A stretch of DNA of 64,000 bases, from NCBI GenBank assembly GCA_040222875.1, contig JAVKCG010000005.1, positions 124,001-188,000 on the forward strand, written 5' to 3'. Shown piece by piece: positions 8,107 to 16,648 of this stretch (its first letter is position 1; every line of letters starts with the position of its first letter). Under the pieces are notes generated by a model, which had not been told where the DNA came from, did not search any database, and saw nothing but the letters and a program-made list of their open reading frames with translations. This DNA comes from JAJCYL01 sp040222875. GTDB taxonomy: Bacteria > Bacteroidota > Bacteroidia > Cytophagales > Cyclobacteriaceae. The translations under genes and the position numbers were made by a program.

Positions 8107-9072
8107 CTAACCACATGAATCTCTTTTAGCCATTGCCGTAAAGCGCAATTGGAATGTATTGTAAGCTCCAAAATTCCCAATCACCCGCCGGTTCTTGTTG
8201 ATTTGAACACCATTTCTTAAGTGAATATTTTTAAAAAACCTCCAAAAGTCTAGATGTTGAGCTTCCGCATCGTTTCCGGCAAACGTCCCGAACGGGTTGT
8301 ATGCTATGGCAGCAGTTGAATCCATAGCAATCACACTGAAATTAAAATTAACGAAATCATCTTCTTCAGCATCAGAGTAGTAGATAGCTGGTGCTCCGAA
8401 AACAGATGGATCAAAACTCATATATTTTGCTACATAAGAGGGGTCTATACCTGCCCCGTTGTTGGATTGCCTAGCCTCAAACAAATATGCATTAGTCGGT
8501 TTATTAACTATCACAGGATAGTTCTGATGGCAAATAATTTGTGACGGATCAGGTTTCTGTGGATAAACTATTACAGTATCATTAGCACTTATATTAGTTA
8601 TTAAGACATCTCCAGGTACAGTCACCTGATCAGTGTAAACGAGATCTTTAGGACGTTCAATTCTTAGTGAGTAAGTAGCACCAGTGCTTACTCTAAGTTC
8701 ATTTCTAACATCACGATATATTCCACTTCCTACATTTTCAAGATTGATGGTTTGGGTTTCGGATGATATAGATATTTCCGCATCTTCATATCCGATAGCA
8801 TCGGCCCTGTATACGTCAACATATTCAAATATTTGTTCCCTTAGAAACGAATCCTCTGCTACTGCCACTAGGTATGACCCAGGATTAAACGGTTTTAAAT
8901 AACCTACAAAGACTTCAGTCGGTGATAACCTGTCTTCATCAGGCACCAAAAAGCCTAAGATCAAATCGTACTTATGATTGATCTTAGTACCATTTCCGGA
9001 TTCTTCATCTTCACAAGCAGCCAAAGGCATTAGTGTAGCAAGAGCAAGAATCAAATATCCTATATATCTCAT
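8107..9072 (-). CDS. Exported lipoprotein, DUF4249-like
   Basis: 321 residues. I chose the ATG at 9072, which gives a lipoprotein signal peptide (MRYIGYLILALATLMPLAAC) with lipobox LAAC; an upstream in-frame start would prepend 19 unrelated residues. The mature part is beta-rich, with segments resembling DUF4249 outer-membrane lipoproteins of Bacteroidota (GATYSLRIERPKDLVYT, then DQVTVPGDV). These are often linked to TonB-dependent receptors, but no such receptor lies nearby. It sits alone between the sigma operon and purD. The family assignment is tentative because parts of the usual DUF4249 core are not obvious. Confidence 0.6.
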   Translation of the reverse strand: MRYIGYLILALATLMPLAACEDEESGNGTKINHKYDLILGFLVPDEDRLSPTEVFVGYLKPFNPGSYLVAVAEDSFLREQIFEYVDVYRADAIGYEDAEISISSETQTINLENVGSGIYRDVRNELRVSTGATYSLRIERPKDLVYTDQVTVPGDVLITNISANDTVIVYPQKPDPSQIICHQNYPVIVNKPTNAYLFEARQSNNGAGIDPSYVAKYMSFDPSVFGAPAIYYSDAEEDDFVNFNFSVIAMDSTAAIAYNPFGTFAGNDAEAQHLDFWRFFKNIHLRNGVQINKNRRVIGNFGAYNTFQLRFTAMAKRDSCG

Positions 9073-9232
9073 GTTAAGTATATGTGTTAACCACCTATTT
9101 AGGCACTTCTGGATAATTAGCCATTCCAAAACACCAATAGTAAAAAATATACATGAATAACATTGCTAAATCAGCGGATAATCATAACGCTTTATCAACA
9201 TTATGGAATTAAATAAGCAACACCATTTCCCC

Positions 9233-9240
9233 TACTTTTG
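9233..9240 (+). promoter_or_regulatory. TANNTTTG box upstream of purD
   Basis: TACTTTTG ends 25 bases before the purD ATG and fits the Bacteroidota -7 consensus TANNTTTG. No good -33 TTTG lies at the expected distance. A plausible but unproven promoter element. Confidence 0.35.
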
Positions 9241-9265
9241 CCATCCTTTAAAAGACCCTTAAATT

Positions 9266-10543
9266 ATGAATATCCTCATCATTGGCTCAGGTGGCCGAGA
9301 ACATGCATTTGCCTGGAAGATCAAGCAAAGCCAAAAATGTGACCAGCTCTTTGTTGCCCCCGGGAATGCTGGTACAGAAGCAATCGCTCAAAATATTCCA
9401 CTCAATATTTCCGATTTTAAGGCCATTGGAAAATTTGTGGTCGATGAAAATATTGGATTAGTTGTGGTTGGGCCGGAGGCACCATTAGTAGATGGTATTG
9501 TAGATTTTTTCCAGGCATCGGAAAAGTTAAAAAACACTCCGATCATCGGCCCAGGAAAGTTGGGAGCAACCCTTGAAGGCAGCAAGGACTTCTCGAAAGA
9601 ATTCATGATAAAGCATGGAGTACCAACCGCCAAATCAAAAACAGTCACTTCTGAAAATCTTGAAGATGGCTTAGCGCATCTGGAAACGTTGAGCGTACCT
9701 TATGTTTTAAAAGCTGATGGTTTAGCCGCTGGTAAAGGCGTATTGATTTTGAACAGTCTCGAAGAAGCCAAATCGGAATTAAAATCAATGTTGGATGGTA
9801 AGTTTGGTGAAGCCAGTAGCAAGGTGGTTATCGAAGAATTCTTGAAAGGAATTGAGTTATCAGTTTTCGTTTTAACCGATGGAGTCAATTATAAAATCCT
9901 GCCAGAGGCAAAAGATTACAAACGGATTGGTGAGGGTGATACCGGCCCCAACACAGGTGGCATGGGAGCTGTCTCCCCGGTTCATTTTGCCCATCCTGAT
10001 TTTTTGATGAAAGTTGAAGAAAAGGTGGTGAAACCAACCATCAATGGTCTGAAAAAAGATAACATTCCCTACAAAGGTTTCATCTTTATCGGCCTCATGA
10101 ACATGGGGGGTGAGCCCTATGTGATTGAATACAATGTCCGCATGGGTGACCCAGAAACCCAGGCAGTTTTCCCAAGAATCAATTCTGATCTGGTTGATTT
10201 ATTAATGGCTACTTGGGAGGGAAATCTTAACAATATCAATCTGGAGATAGATCCTGATTATGCGACAACAGTTGTGATGGTTGCTGGAGGGTATCCCAAC
10301 TCTTACCAAAAAGGCCATGAGATTTCTGGTTTAGGTAGTGCCGACGACTGCATCGTGTTCCATGCGGGAACAAAATCTGAGAACGGAAAAATACTTTCAA
10401 ATGGTGGCCGGGTTCTAGCTGTGACTGGCAGAGGAAACAACATTCAAGAGGCTCTTGATAAGGCTTATCATCAAATAGAGAAAATCAATTGGAAGGATAT
10501 CAATTATCGAAAAGATATTGGCCAGGATTTAATTAGATTTTGA
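9266..10543 (+). CDS. purD: Phosphoribosylamine-glycine ligase (GARS)
   Basis: 425 residues, the usual size for PurD. It catalyses ATP-dependent joining of glycine to 5-phosphoribosylamine, step two of de novo purine synthesis. The N-domain starts MNILIIGSGGREHAFAW. GPEAPLVDGIVDFF is the second signature. The ATP-grasp core includes VLKADGLAAGKGVLI, DTGPNTGGMGAVSP and the metal/phosphate loop EYNVRMGDPETQ. Unlike many genomes, no other pur genes are adjacent. A TACTTTTG box lies 25 bases upstream. polA follows on the same strand after a repeat-filled 87-base gap. Confidence 0.97.
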   Translation: MNILIIGSGGREHAFAWKIKQSQKCDQLFVAPGNAGTEAIAQNIPLNISDFKAIGKFVVDENIGLVVVGPEAPLVDGIVDFFQASEKLKNTPIIGPGKLGATLEGSKDFSKEFMIKHGVPTAKSKTVTSENLEDGLAHLETLSVPYVLKADGLAAGKGVLILNSLEEAKSELKSMLDGKFGEASSKVVIEEFLKGIELSVFVLTDGVNYKILPEAKDYKRIGEGDTGPNTGGMGAVSPVHFAHPDFLMKVEEKVVKPTINGLKKDNIPYKGFIFIGLMNMGGEPYVIEYNVRMGDPETQAVFPRINSDLVDLLMATWEGNLNNINLEIDPDYATTVVMVAGGYPNSYQKGHEISGLGSADDCIVFHAGTKSENGKILSNGGRVLAVTGRGNNIQEALDKAYHQIEKINWKDINYRKDIGQDLIRF

Positions 10544-10546
10544 AAT

Positions 10547-10625
10547 AGTCTACGGTTCTTTAGTCCACAGTCCACGGAAATCAGCATCTTGGTACTGTAG
10601 ACCAATTAACCGTTGACCGTCGACT
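10547..10625. repeat. 7-bp-periodic inverted repeat array between purD and polA
   Basis: The left arm (10547-10577) is built of units AGTCTAC, GGTTCTTT, AGTCCAC, AGTCCAC. The right arm (about 10595-10625), read on the opposite strand, is built of TCGACGG, TCAACGG, TTAATTGG, TCTACAG. The outer ends pair as AGTCTACGG against AGTCGACGG. The arms are mosaics of degenerate heptads around a GAC core rather than an ordinary terminator stem, and no T-run follows. Confidence 0.65.
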
Positions 10626-10630
10626 AAAAA

Positions 10631-13405
10631 ATGTCAAAACCCGAAAAAAAACTCTTCCTACTCGACGCAATGGCCCTCATATACAGGGCACATTTTGCAT
10701 TTTCTAAAAACCCTCGAATTACCTCCAGTGGGTTAAATACTGGTTCTGCCTTGGGGTTTACCAACTCATTGGTTGAAATCATCACTAAGGAAAAGCCAAG
10801 TCACCTTGCGGTAGCTTTTGATACTTCTGCCCCTACTTTCAGGCATGAGGAATTCAAAGAATATAAGGCTACCCGACAGAAGCAGCCCGAGGATATTAAG
10901 GATATGATTCCCTGGATTAAAAAAATCATCAAGGGTTTTAATGTGCCAGTGCTGGTGCTTGATGGTTTCGAGGCTGATGACATCATTGGAACATTTGCCA
11001 AGCAAGCCGCCAAAAAAGGGTTTGAGGTTTTTATGATGACCCCGGATAAGGATTTTTCGCAGCTTGTTGAGGAACATATATATCTCTATAAACCTGCTTA
11101 CATGGGGAATTCAGTGGAGATTCTTGGGCCAAAAGAGGTCATCGAAAAATATAATATTGACAAAGTCGATCAGGTGCGTGACCTGCTAGGCCTTCAGGGG
11201 GATTCGGTCGACAATATACCCGGCATACCTGGGGTGGGGCCAAAAACCGCGTCTAAATACATCAAGGAATATGGCACAGTTGAGGAATTGGTAAAGAATG
11301 CCGATAAACTGAAGGGCAAGCAAAAAGAAGTGGTTACAGAATTTGGTGAGCAGGGTATTTTATCGAAGCAACTAGCTACCATCAAAATTGATGTTCCGCT
11401 GGAGTTTGATGAAGATGCGCTGGTGTATACTGGACCAAATGAAAAGGAACTGAAACCACTTTTTGAAGAGCTTGAGTTTCGGACTTTGATCAATCGGGTT
11501 TTTGGCCAGGAAGTGGCGACACCAAAAGACAAAAAGAAAGGCGGTAATCAGCTATCATTCTTTGATCAGCAGGGAAATGCACCAGTCGAAGAAATTGCGG
11601 AAGTAGAAACTGCCAAAGACGATTTCTATTCCACTACACATCATTACGACCTGATTGATACCCCTGAACTTCGGAAAGATTTACTTGAATATTTGAAGTT
11701 GCAGGAGCGGGTTGCAATCCATTTGGTGTCTTCAGAGCTGGTAGCAGTTGAAGCAAAAGTATTAGGTGTGGCCTTCTCCTATGTTGAAGGTGATGGCCTT
11801 TTTGTGCCAGTCGGAACGGAAGGCAAAGAGCTGCTGGAGTTTAAAGAGATTTTTGAGGATGAAAAAATTCTTAAGATTGGTCATAATCTCAAGTTTGGCA
11901 TTCAGGTGTTGAAGCGGTTTGGTATTGAGCTGAAGGGAGAAATTTTTGACACCATGCTGGCGCATTATCTCATCGACCCTGAAATGCGGCATGACCTGGA
12001 AATCATTTCAGAGAATTATTTGAATTACACACCGCTTAAGCAAGCAGATTTCATTGGGAAAAAAGTTGAGCTGGCTGATGCCGATTTGGTTGACATCCGA
12101 GATTTGGGCTGCGAATTTGCCGATCTAAACCTTCGACTGAAGCAAAAGCTTGAAGCCAACATCAAGAAAGATGTTCTTGATAAGTTGATGAATGAAGTAG
12201 AGACCCCTCTTATTAGGGTATTGGCGGATGTGGAATTTGAAGGTGTTTCAGTTGATCCGTCCACTTTAGATGGCATGTCTGAAGATCTGGAGAATGACAG
12301 CCTGAAGCTCCAAAAGCAGATTTTTGAAATTGCTGGTGAAGAATTCAACATCGGTTCGCCCAAACAGTTAGGCGAAATTTTATTCGATAAGCTCAAACTG
12401 GTAGAGAAACCTAAGAAAACGAAAACCGGTCAATACTCCACCAATGAGGATGTAATGAACAAGCTGGCAAATGAACATGATGTCGCCAGAATGATTTTAG
12501 AGTTCAGGGAATACCAAAAGCTAAAATCCACCTATGTGGATGCGCTGCCCAAAATGATCAGCAGTTTTGATAACCGCATTCATACAGATTACCGCCAAAC
12601 TGTGGCGGCTACTGGCAGGTTAAGCTCAAATAACCCCAACCTTCAGAACATCCCCATAAGGACTGAAAAAGGCCGGGAGATCAGGAAGGCTTTTGTGCCT
12701 CGAAGTAAGGAATTTACCCTTATGTCCGCGGACTACTCTCAAATTGAGCTTCGTATAATGGCTTCCTTTTCGAAGGATGAAAGCATGATTGAGGCATTTA
12801 GAAATGGTCGGGACATCCACGCTACAACCGCTGCTAAGATTTTTGACATCCCATTGGAAGAAGTTGATGACAACCAACGTCGTATGGCCAAATCTGCCAA
12901 CTTTGGGATTATTTACGGCATCTCTGCATTTGGTCTTGCGAACAACCTAAACATCCCGCGGTCAGAGGCATCGGAGTTCATCAAATCATACTTCAGGGAA
13001 TTCCCGGCTGTTAAAGAGTATATGGATAGTGCCATCAACCTGGCAAGGGAACAGGAATACGTAGAAACTATCCTGGGCCGTCGCCGCTACCTACCGGACA
13101 TCAATAGCCGCAACATGACCATGCGTGGTTTTGCTGAGCGAAATGCCATCAATGCTCCGATTCAAGGCAGTGCAGCCGACATCATCAAAATCGCTATGAT
13201 TGACATCCATCAATGGATGAAGGAAAACGATTTCAAAAGCCGCATGATTATGCAAGTGCATGATGAGCTGGTTTTCGACATTCACAAATCAGAATTAGAA
13301 GAGATCAAAGCCCCAATTATCGAGTTTATGAAAAACGCCCACCCATTAGAAGTGCCAATGGATATTGGTGTAGGAGTTGGCGAGAATTGGTTAGTGGCGC
13401 ATTAG
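10631..13405 (+). CDS. polA: DNA polymerase I
   Basis: 924 residues. Residues 1-290 form the 5'-3' exonuclease (FLLDAMALIYRAHFAF; helix-hairpin-helix region VDNIPGIPGVGPKTAS). About 340-520 is the 3'-5' exonuclease-like domain. About 545-924 is the polymerase: motif A DYSQIELRIM near 700, motif B RRMAKSANFGIIYG, and motif C MQVHDELVFD near 875. The enzyme fills gaps and removes RNA primers. The exonuclease domain lacks the catalytic carboxylates of proofreading relatives: the DTE stretch is replaced by HLVSSE, NLKYD by NLKFG, and the YxxxD segment reads LGCEFADL. Proofreading is therefore probably lost, as in Taq polymerase. The start ATG lies directly after the repeat array. Confidence 0.97.
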   Translation: MSKPEKKLFLLDAMALIYRAHFAFSKNPRITSSGLNTGSALGFTNSLVEIITKEKPSHLAVAFDTSAPTFRHEEFKEYKATRQKQPEDIKDMIPWIKKIIKGFNVPVLVLDGFEADDIIGTFAKQAAKKGFEVFMMTPDKDFSQLVEEHIYLYKPAYMGNSVEILGPKEVIEKYNIDKVDQVRDLLGLQGDSVDNIPGIPGVGPKTASKYIKEYGTVEELVKNADKLKGKQKEVVTEFGEQGILSKQLATIKIDVPLEFDEDALVYTGPNEKELKPLFEELEFRTLINRVFGQEVATPKDKKKGGNQLSFFDQQGNAPVEEIAEVETAKDDFYSTTHHYDLIDTPELRKDLLEYLKLQERVAIHLVSSELVAVEAKVLGVAFSYVEGDGLFVPVGTEGKELLEFKEIFEDEKILKIGHNLKFGIQVLKRFGIELKGEIFDTMLAHYLIDPEMRHDLEIISENYLNYTPLKQADFIGKKVELADADLVDIRDLGCEFADLNLRLKQKLEANIKKDVLDKLMNEVETPLIRVLADVEFEGVSVDPSTLDGMSEDLENDSLKLQKQIFEIAGEEFNIGSPKQLGEILFDKLKLVEKPKKTKTGQYSTNEDVMNKLANEHDVARMILEFREYQKLKSTYVDALPKMISSFDNRIHTDYRQTVAATGRLSSNNPNLQNIPIRTEKGREIRKAFVPRSKEFTLMSADYSQIELRIMASFSKDESMIEAFRNGRDIHATTAAKIFDIPLEEVDDNQRRMAKSANFGIIYGISAFGLANNLNIPRSEASEFIKSYFREFPAVKEYMDSAINLAREQEYVETILGRRRYLPDINSRNMTMRGFAERNAINAPIQGSAADIIKIAMIDIHQWMKENDFKSRMIMQVHDELVFDIHKSELEEIKAPIIEFMKNAHPLEVPMDIGVGVGENWLVAH

Positions 13406-13529
13406 TGAGTTCTTGATCTGTTTTCCAGAACTTTTGCTTTGGTTTTGATTATTTTGGTAGCAACTGTGCGGCTTCAAATACTAGTTTGATGTTAACACAT
13501 AGCTTATATCTGAAAGATTTAACTTTTTA

Positions 13530-13916
13530 ATGCTTCGCACTACTCAAGATTTTTACAACTATGTCTTGATGACATTAAATTTCTTTTTAGTCATCTCTCA
13601 AGTTTTAATTTATCTAACCAACTATCCGAATAACTTTCTGAATCTAGATTCAATTGAACTCTTTCATCTGCAAAATCCAAAAAGATATACTCCAGAATTG
13701 ACCCTTGGATTTGGTGGATTCTTTCTAATAATGTCAATTCTTTTCGCAGTTCTGCGAATTGAAGGAAACAAAAATTTCGACAAAGAACGGCACCAAATTG
13801 TCTTTATTTATCTCATAGTGGGTGGGCTAATGTGTTATTTGAACTACTTCCCAATTGGAACATTGATACTTTTGGGCTTAATCTCAATATTTGGATTTCT
13901 GACTAAACCTGTGTAG
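13530..13916 (+). CDS. Hypothetical four-helix membrane protein
   Basis: 128 residues with four hydrophobic stretches: MTLNFFLVISQVLIYL, LTLGFGGFFLIMSILF, IVFIYLIVGGLMC and IGTLILLGLISIFGFL. The loop NPKRYTPE precedes helix two and KNFDKERHQ precedes helix three. No family was recognised. It follows polA on the same strand after 124 bases, and the repeat-rich gene-free block begins immediately downstream. The composition is more A+T-rich than polA. Confidence 0.6.
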   Translation: MLRTTQDFYNYVLMTLNFFLVISQVLIYLTNYPNNFLNLDSIELFHLQNPKRYTPELTLGFGGFFLIMSILFAVLRIEGNKNFDKERHQIVFIYLIVGGLMCYLNYFPIGTLILLGLISIFGFLTKPV

Positions 13917-14050
13917 AAAGACAACGTTTTGAATCCTATCTGTCACTGACGGCTACGTAAAATGACTACTTGTAGAAAACACCTCTGTTGAGGCTCCAGA
14001 TTATCTGGTCAACGCCAGATGATGGCGTACCATTAAAACTCATTGCATAA

Positions 14051-14124
14051 CCTCCCCACCGTCATTCTCGGGGTTTACTCCCGGGAATCCCCAGCCTTAC
14101 AAAGGCTGATCAGTCGCTAGACTG
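14051..14124. repeat. Three-hairpin repeat unit, copy 1
   Basis: Shares an identical 57-bp core (14060-14116) with the copy 332 bases downstream. The unit folds into three consecutive stems: GGGG...CCCC enclosing the palindrome TCCCGGGA, AGCCTT-ACA-AAGGCT, and CAGTC-GCTA-GACTG. It reads like a short REP/MITE-type palindromic element. Confidence 0.75.
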
Positions 14125-14381
14125 CTATTTGTCTAATCTCCAGGCTCATCTACACATTAGACTCTTCGGTCGTCCTCCTATCGTCAGACTTACTCAGAGA
14201 GACGGGTCGACGAGGCAGAACTTCCATTAAACCAGCGTCACTTCGATGGAGTTCTTAAATCCGTCAATAGACGGATGAGAACGACGAGAAGTCCCCTAAA
14301 TGGAAATTCTACTCAACCAGAGGGAGACCTCTCCCTCCTAACGTCGGTTCGAGGTGACGCCTCTGAAAACTCGCTACTTTC

Positions 14382-14456
14382 CCTCCCCTATCGTCATTCT
14401 CGGGGTTTACTCCCGGGAATCCCCAGCCTTACAAAGGCTGATCAGTCGATAGACTG
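14382..14456. repeat. Three-hairpin repeat unit, copy 2
   Basis: Core identical to copy 1 over 14392-14448. The last hairpin loop differs (CAGTC-GATA-GACTG) with its stem preserved, and the left flank differs by a short indel. It is in direct orientation relative to copy 1. Confidence 0.75.
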
Positions 14457-14478
14457 ATGCTTGCCAGACTAGAAGAAT

Positions 14479-14511
14479 AGACTACAAAAGTCTCAAAGAC
14501 TTTTGTAGTCT
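14479..14511. terminator. Perfect 15-bp hairpin downstream of the second LytS-type kinase
   Basis: AGACTACAAAAGTCT and AGACTTTTGTAGTCT pair perfectly around a 3-base CAA loop. It lies about 50 bases past the stop of the minus-strand kinase at 14560, so it may end that transcript, although no T-run follows on that strand. Confidence 0.5.
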
Positions 14512-14559
14512 GGGTTGTAGTCTCGGGCTGGATTTTAAAGAAAAAGCAATTAACTCTAA

Positions 14560-15603
14560 TCAAACCGCAATCACCGGCACTTTTACAAAGCTCTCTTCGT
14601 GGGCTTTTACTTTAAAGAATGGCTGACTGGTAAAATAACTATAAGCTTCTTGCAAGCGGTCGCTCCTTTTGCGAGTCGATTCATCAATCATAAGTTTGTC
14701 ATTGATGCGGCTCTTTAAGATCAGATAGTTTTCATCTTCATCATACTCACAAGTTATCTTGAGTGGCTGATGCTCTGAAATGATTGTATTGTTGATGATA
14801 TCTTCAATCAGCACAGAGAGGGTACCGGTTACCAGATGACTATCTGATGTTTCTTTTTTGACACTGTTTTTGAAAGTGATACGCTCATTGTGGCGGCAAT
14901 TGAACAAATAAATTAAGTCCTCCACAGAATTGAGTTCGGCTTCAAGCGGAGATAGCTCATTGTGCTTGTTATTCAAGATGTATCTGTAGATAGATGATAA
15001 GTGAAAAACGAATTTCTCAGATTCCCGCCCCTTCTTGTAAAGCAAGGTTATAAGCGTTTCAAGGCATGAATAAAGGAACTTAGGATTGATGTCATTGTTG
15101 AAAGCCTGAATCTGTAGTTCAAGGTTTTTCCTCAAAGTTGTCTCCCGCGATAAAAGCACCTCATTCCTGGCATTAAGGAAATACATGCCAAAATAAGTCA
15201 TATTGTAAAGCAAGGCCGTCACACCGAAAATCACATTGAAGGTGATGAGTTCTGTATCAAAAGTGCCGAAACTGTAGCCTACAAACTCAATAAAGTAAAT
15301 AGAAATAGCACCTGAAATCAGAACGATAGATAAGAAGAGTGAGCTTAGCAGCTGCACACCTACCCATGCCCACACTTTTTGTTGAAGCCTTTCAATTTTT
15401 TCCAGCATTCCGATCTCCAGCCTGACTGCTTCAAAAAATAGGTATGACAACAAAATGCACACCCACATCTCCTGGTTGAAATAGTTCTCAGTTAACTGAC
15501 CGATGCTATCAAAAACCATCAGGATTATCGGGTAAATCATGGCCCCATAGAAGGCAGGCCAAACAATCCTGAATATGATATTATGGACAAATGCCTTTTT
15601 CAT
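14560..15603 (-). CDS. LytS/YesM-type histidine kinase homolog lacking the phospho-acceptor His
   Basis: 347 residues. Several membrane segments span about 10-145, then a His_kinase-type dimerisation region and a degraded ATPase part. At the position where the upstream paralogue has SPHYLFN, this protein reads NPKFLYS, so the phospho-acceptor His is replaced by Lys (about K175). The N-box equivalent reads EDIINNT instead of ENAVKHN, and no Gly-rich ATP-lid motif is evident. It is therefore probably a pseudokinase that partners or regulates the intact kinase encoded just upstream, whose stop it overlaps by 4 bases. No LytTR response regulator lies beside the pair in this window. Confidence 0.8.
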   Translation of the reverse strand: MKKAFVHNIIFRIVWPAFYGAMIYPIILMVFDSIGQLTENYFNQEMWVCILLSYLFFEAVRLEIGMLEKIERLQQKVWAWVGVQLLSSLFLSIVLISGAISIYFIEFVGYSFGTFDTELITFNVIFGVTALLYNMTYFGMYFLNARNEVLLSRETTLRKNLELQIQAFNNDINPKFLYSCLETLITLLYKKGRESEKFVFHLSSIYRYILNNKHNELSPLEAELNSVEDLIYLFNCRHNERITFKNSVKKETSDSHLVTGTLSVLIEDIINNTIISEHQPLKITCEYDEDENYLILKSRINDKLMIDESTRKRSDRLQEAYSYFTSQPFFKVKAHEESFVKVPVIAV

Positions 15604-16640
15604 GCAGCAGGGATCAAAGGCAGTTTGACTTCAAATACATGGTTATCAACTACTGTAATCGGACGATCAGTGAAATAACTGTAGCGCTTCCTGATGTTGT
15701 CAAGGCCAATTTTGAAAGACTCTACATCCCTTTCAGTCACTATTTCTGATTTATGATTACTTACAATTATGAACCCATTAGGGTCAGCCTTAATGACGAT
15801 TTCCATTGGATCCTCTTCAGAAATTTCATTGTGTTTCACAGCATTCTCAATCAAGATTTGAATAGTAAGTGGTGGGATCAAAGTTTTGAAAATCTCATCT
15901 TTCAAATCGAACTCAATCCGCATGGCGTCACCAAACCGAACTTTTAGTAAAAATTGGTAAGCCTTTACAAATTCGATTTCCTCAGAAACGGAAGTGAGCC
16001 TTTTGTCTTTAGAATCCAGAATATATTGATAGGTCTGTACCAATCTTCGGATAAATGTCTCGGCATATTCAGCATTTTGGTCAACAAGAGAGGAAATAGT
16101 GTTGAGGCAGTTAAATAGGTAATGTGGGCTCAACTGGGTTTTCAACGCTTCAAATTGCAATTCCAGATGCTCCCTTTCCAGCTTAACTGACTCTATCTGC
16201 CCCCTGGCGTACTCGTTGTAAGAGTAAAAGGCGAAGTCGGTAATGTTATAAACGAAAAGGGCACAGAATGACAAAACGGCAAGTTTCAAAATTGAATCTG
16301 TATGCTCTGCAATGTAATTGGTGGCTTCAAAGGTGCTGTCAGGTATTATGAGGTAGAGCCATCCGAAAAGCGAAACGATAAACACACAAATCAGGGCATT
16401 GATTACCAATGACCCGATAAACCTGATGGTGAAATATTTTTTCCAGGGAAGAAATCTGTTGAGGTTATTGCTCACCCAAAAAATAGCCCATGCACATTCT
16501 ACGGCAATTAATGCACTCCAAAGTGCAGTGAGGCCACTCTCATTTAATTGGGGCAATTGGCCATTTTCACCGTAGTAGAGGTAAGTAAAGGCCCCAACCC
16601 CGATCAAAGCACTAATAAGAATCCTGATGATGAAACGCAT
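15600..16640 (-). CDS. LytS/YesM-type sensor histidine kinase
   Basis: 346 residues with membrane helices in the first 135, a short coiled linker (EREHLELQFEALKTQ) and the family signature LSPHYLFNCLNTISS, with phospho-acceptor His at about 173. The ATP-binding part includes the N-box IQILIENAVKHN and LDNIRKRYSYF near the C-terminus. Such kinases normally phosphorylate LytTR-type response regulators, but none is adjacent. The gene overlaps the kinase-like downstream gene by 4 bases. It is separated from the upstream SSSSE-repeat gene by a 7-bp-periodic inverted repeat, so all three may be coexpressed. Confidence 0.92.
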   Translation of the reverse strand: MRFIIRILISALIGVGAFTYLYYGENGQLPQLNESGLTALWSALIAVECAWAIFWVSNNLNRFLPWKKYFTIRFIGSLVINALICVFIVSLFGWLYLIIPDSTFEATNYIAEHTDSILKLAVLSFCALFVYNITDFAFYSYNEYARGQIESVKLEREHLELQFEALKTQLSPHYLFNCLNTISSLVDQNAEYAETFIRRLVQTYQYILDSKDKRLTSVSEEIEFVKAYQFLLKVRFGDAMRIEFDLKDEIFKTLIPPLTIQILIENAVKHNEISEEDPMEIVIKADPNGFIIVSNHKSEIVTERDVESFKIGLDNIRKRYSYFTDRPITVVDNHVFEVKLPLIPAA

Positions 16641-16648
16641 TTTTGATC

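Larger units (their letters stand above)
13917..14559. other. Gene-free, hairpin-dense intergenic block
   Basis: About 640 bases without a convincing gene. It contains a duplicated unit of about 74 bp (14051-14124 and 14382-14456) and many short hairpins. Examples are CCTC/GAGG at 13982-13993, ATCTGG/CCAGAT at 14003-14020 overlapping ACGCCA/TGGCGT at 14012-14028, GTCTAAT/ATTAGAC at 14131-14162, and AGAACTTCCAT/ATGGAGTTCT at 14217-14255. Others are ATCCGTC/GACGGAT at 14259-14276, GAGGGAGA/TCTCCCTC near 14325, and a 15-bp stem at 14479-14511. A 60-codon plus-strand frame across the second unit follows the repeat exactly and looks spurious. The block may be a structured RNA, a non-autonomous repeat element or a relic. 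Confidence 0.6.

Noticed and set aside
8684..8902. Plus-strand frame inside the DUF4249-like lipoprotein gene
   Set aside because: It is antisense to a well-supported gene and shows no family features; a shadow frame.
14051..14456. Possible CRISPR array
   Set aside because: Only two copies, 332 bases apart, with no regular spacers and no cas genes.
14275..14457. 60-codon plus-strand frame across the second repeat copy
   Set aside because: It tracks the palindromic repeat unit exactly, has low-complexity composition and no start context; it is a by-product of the repeat, not a gene.
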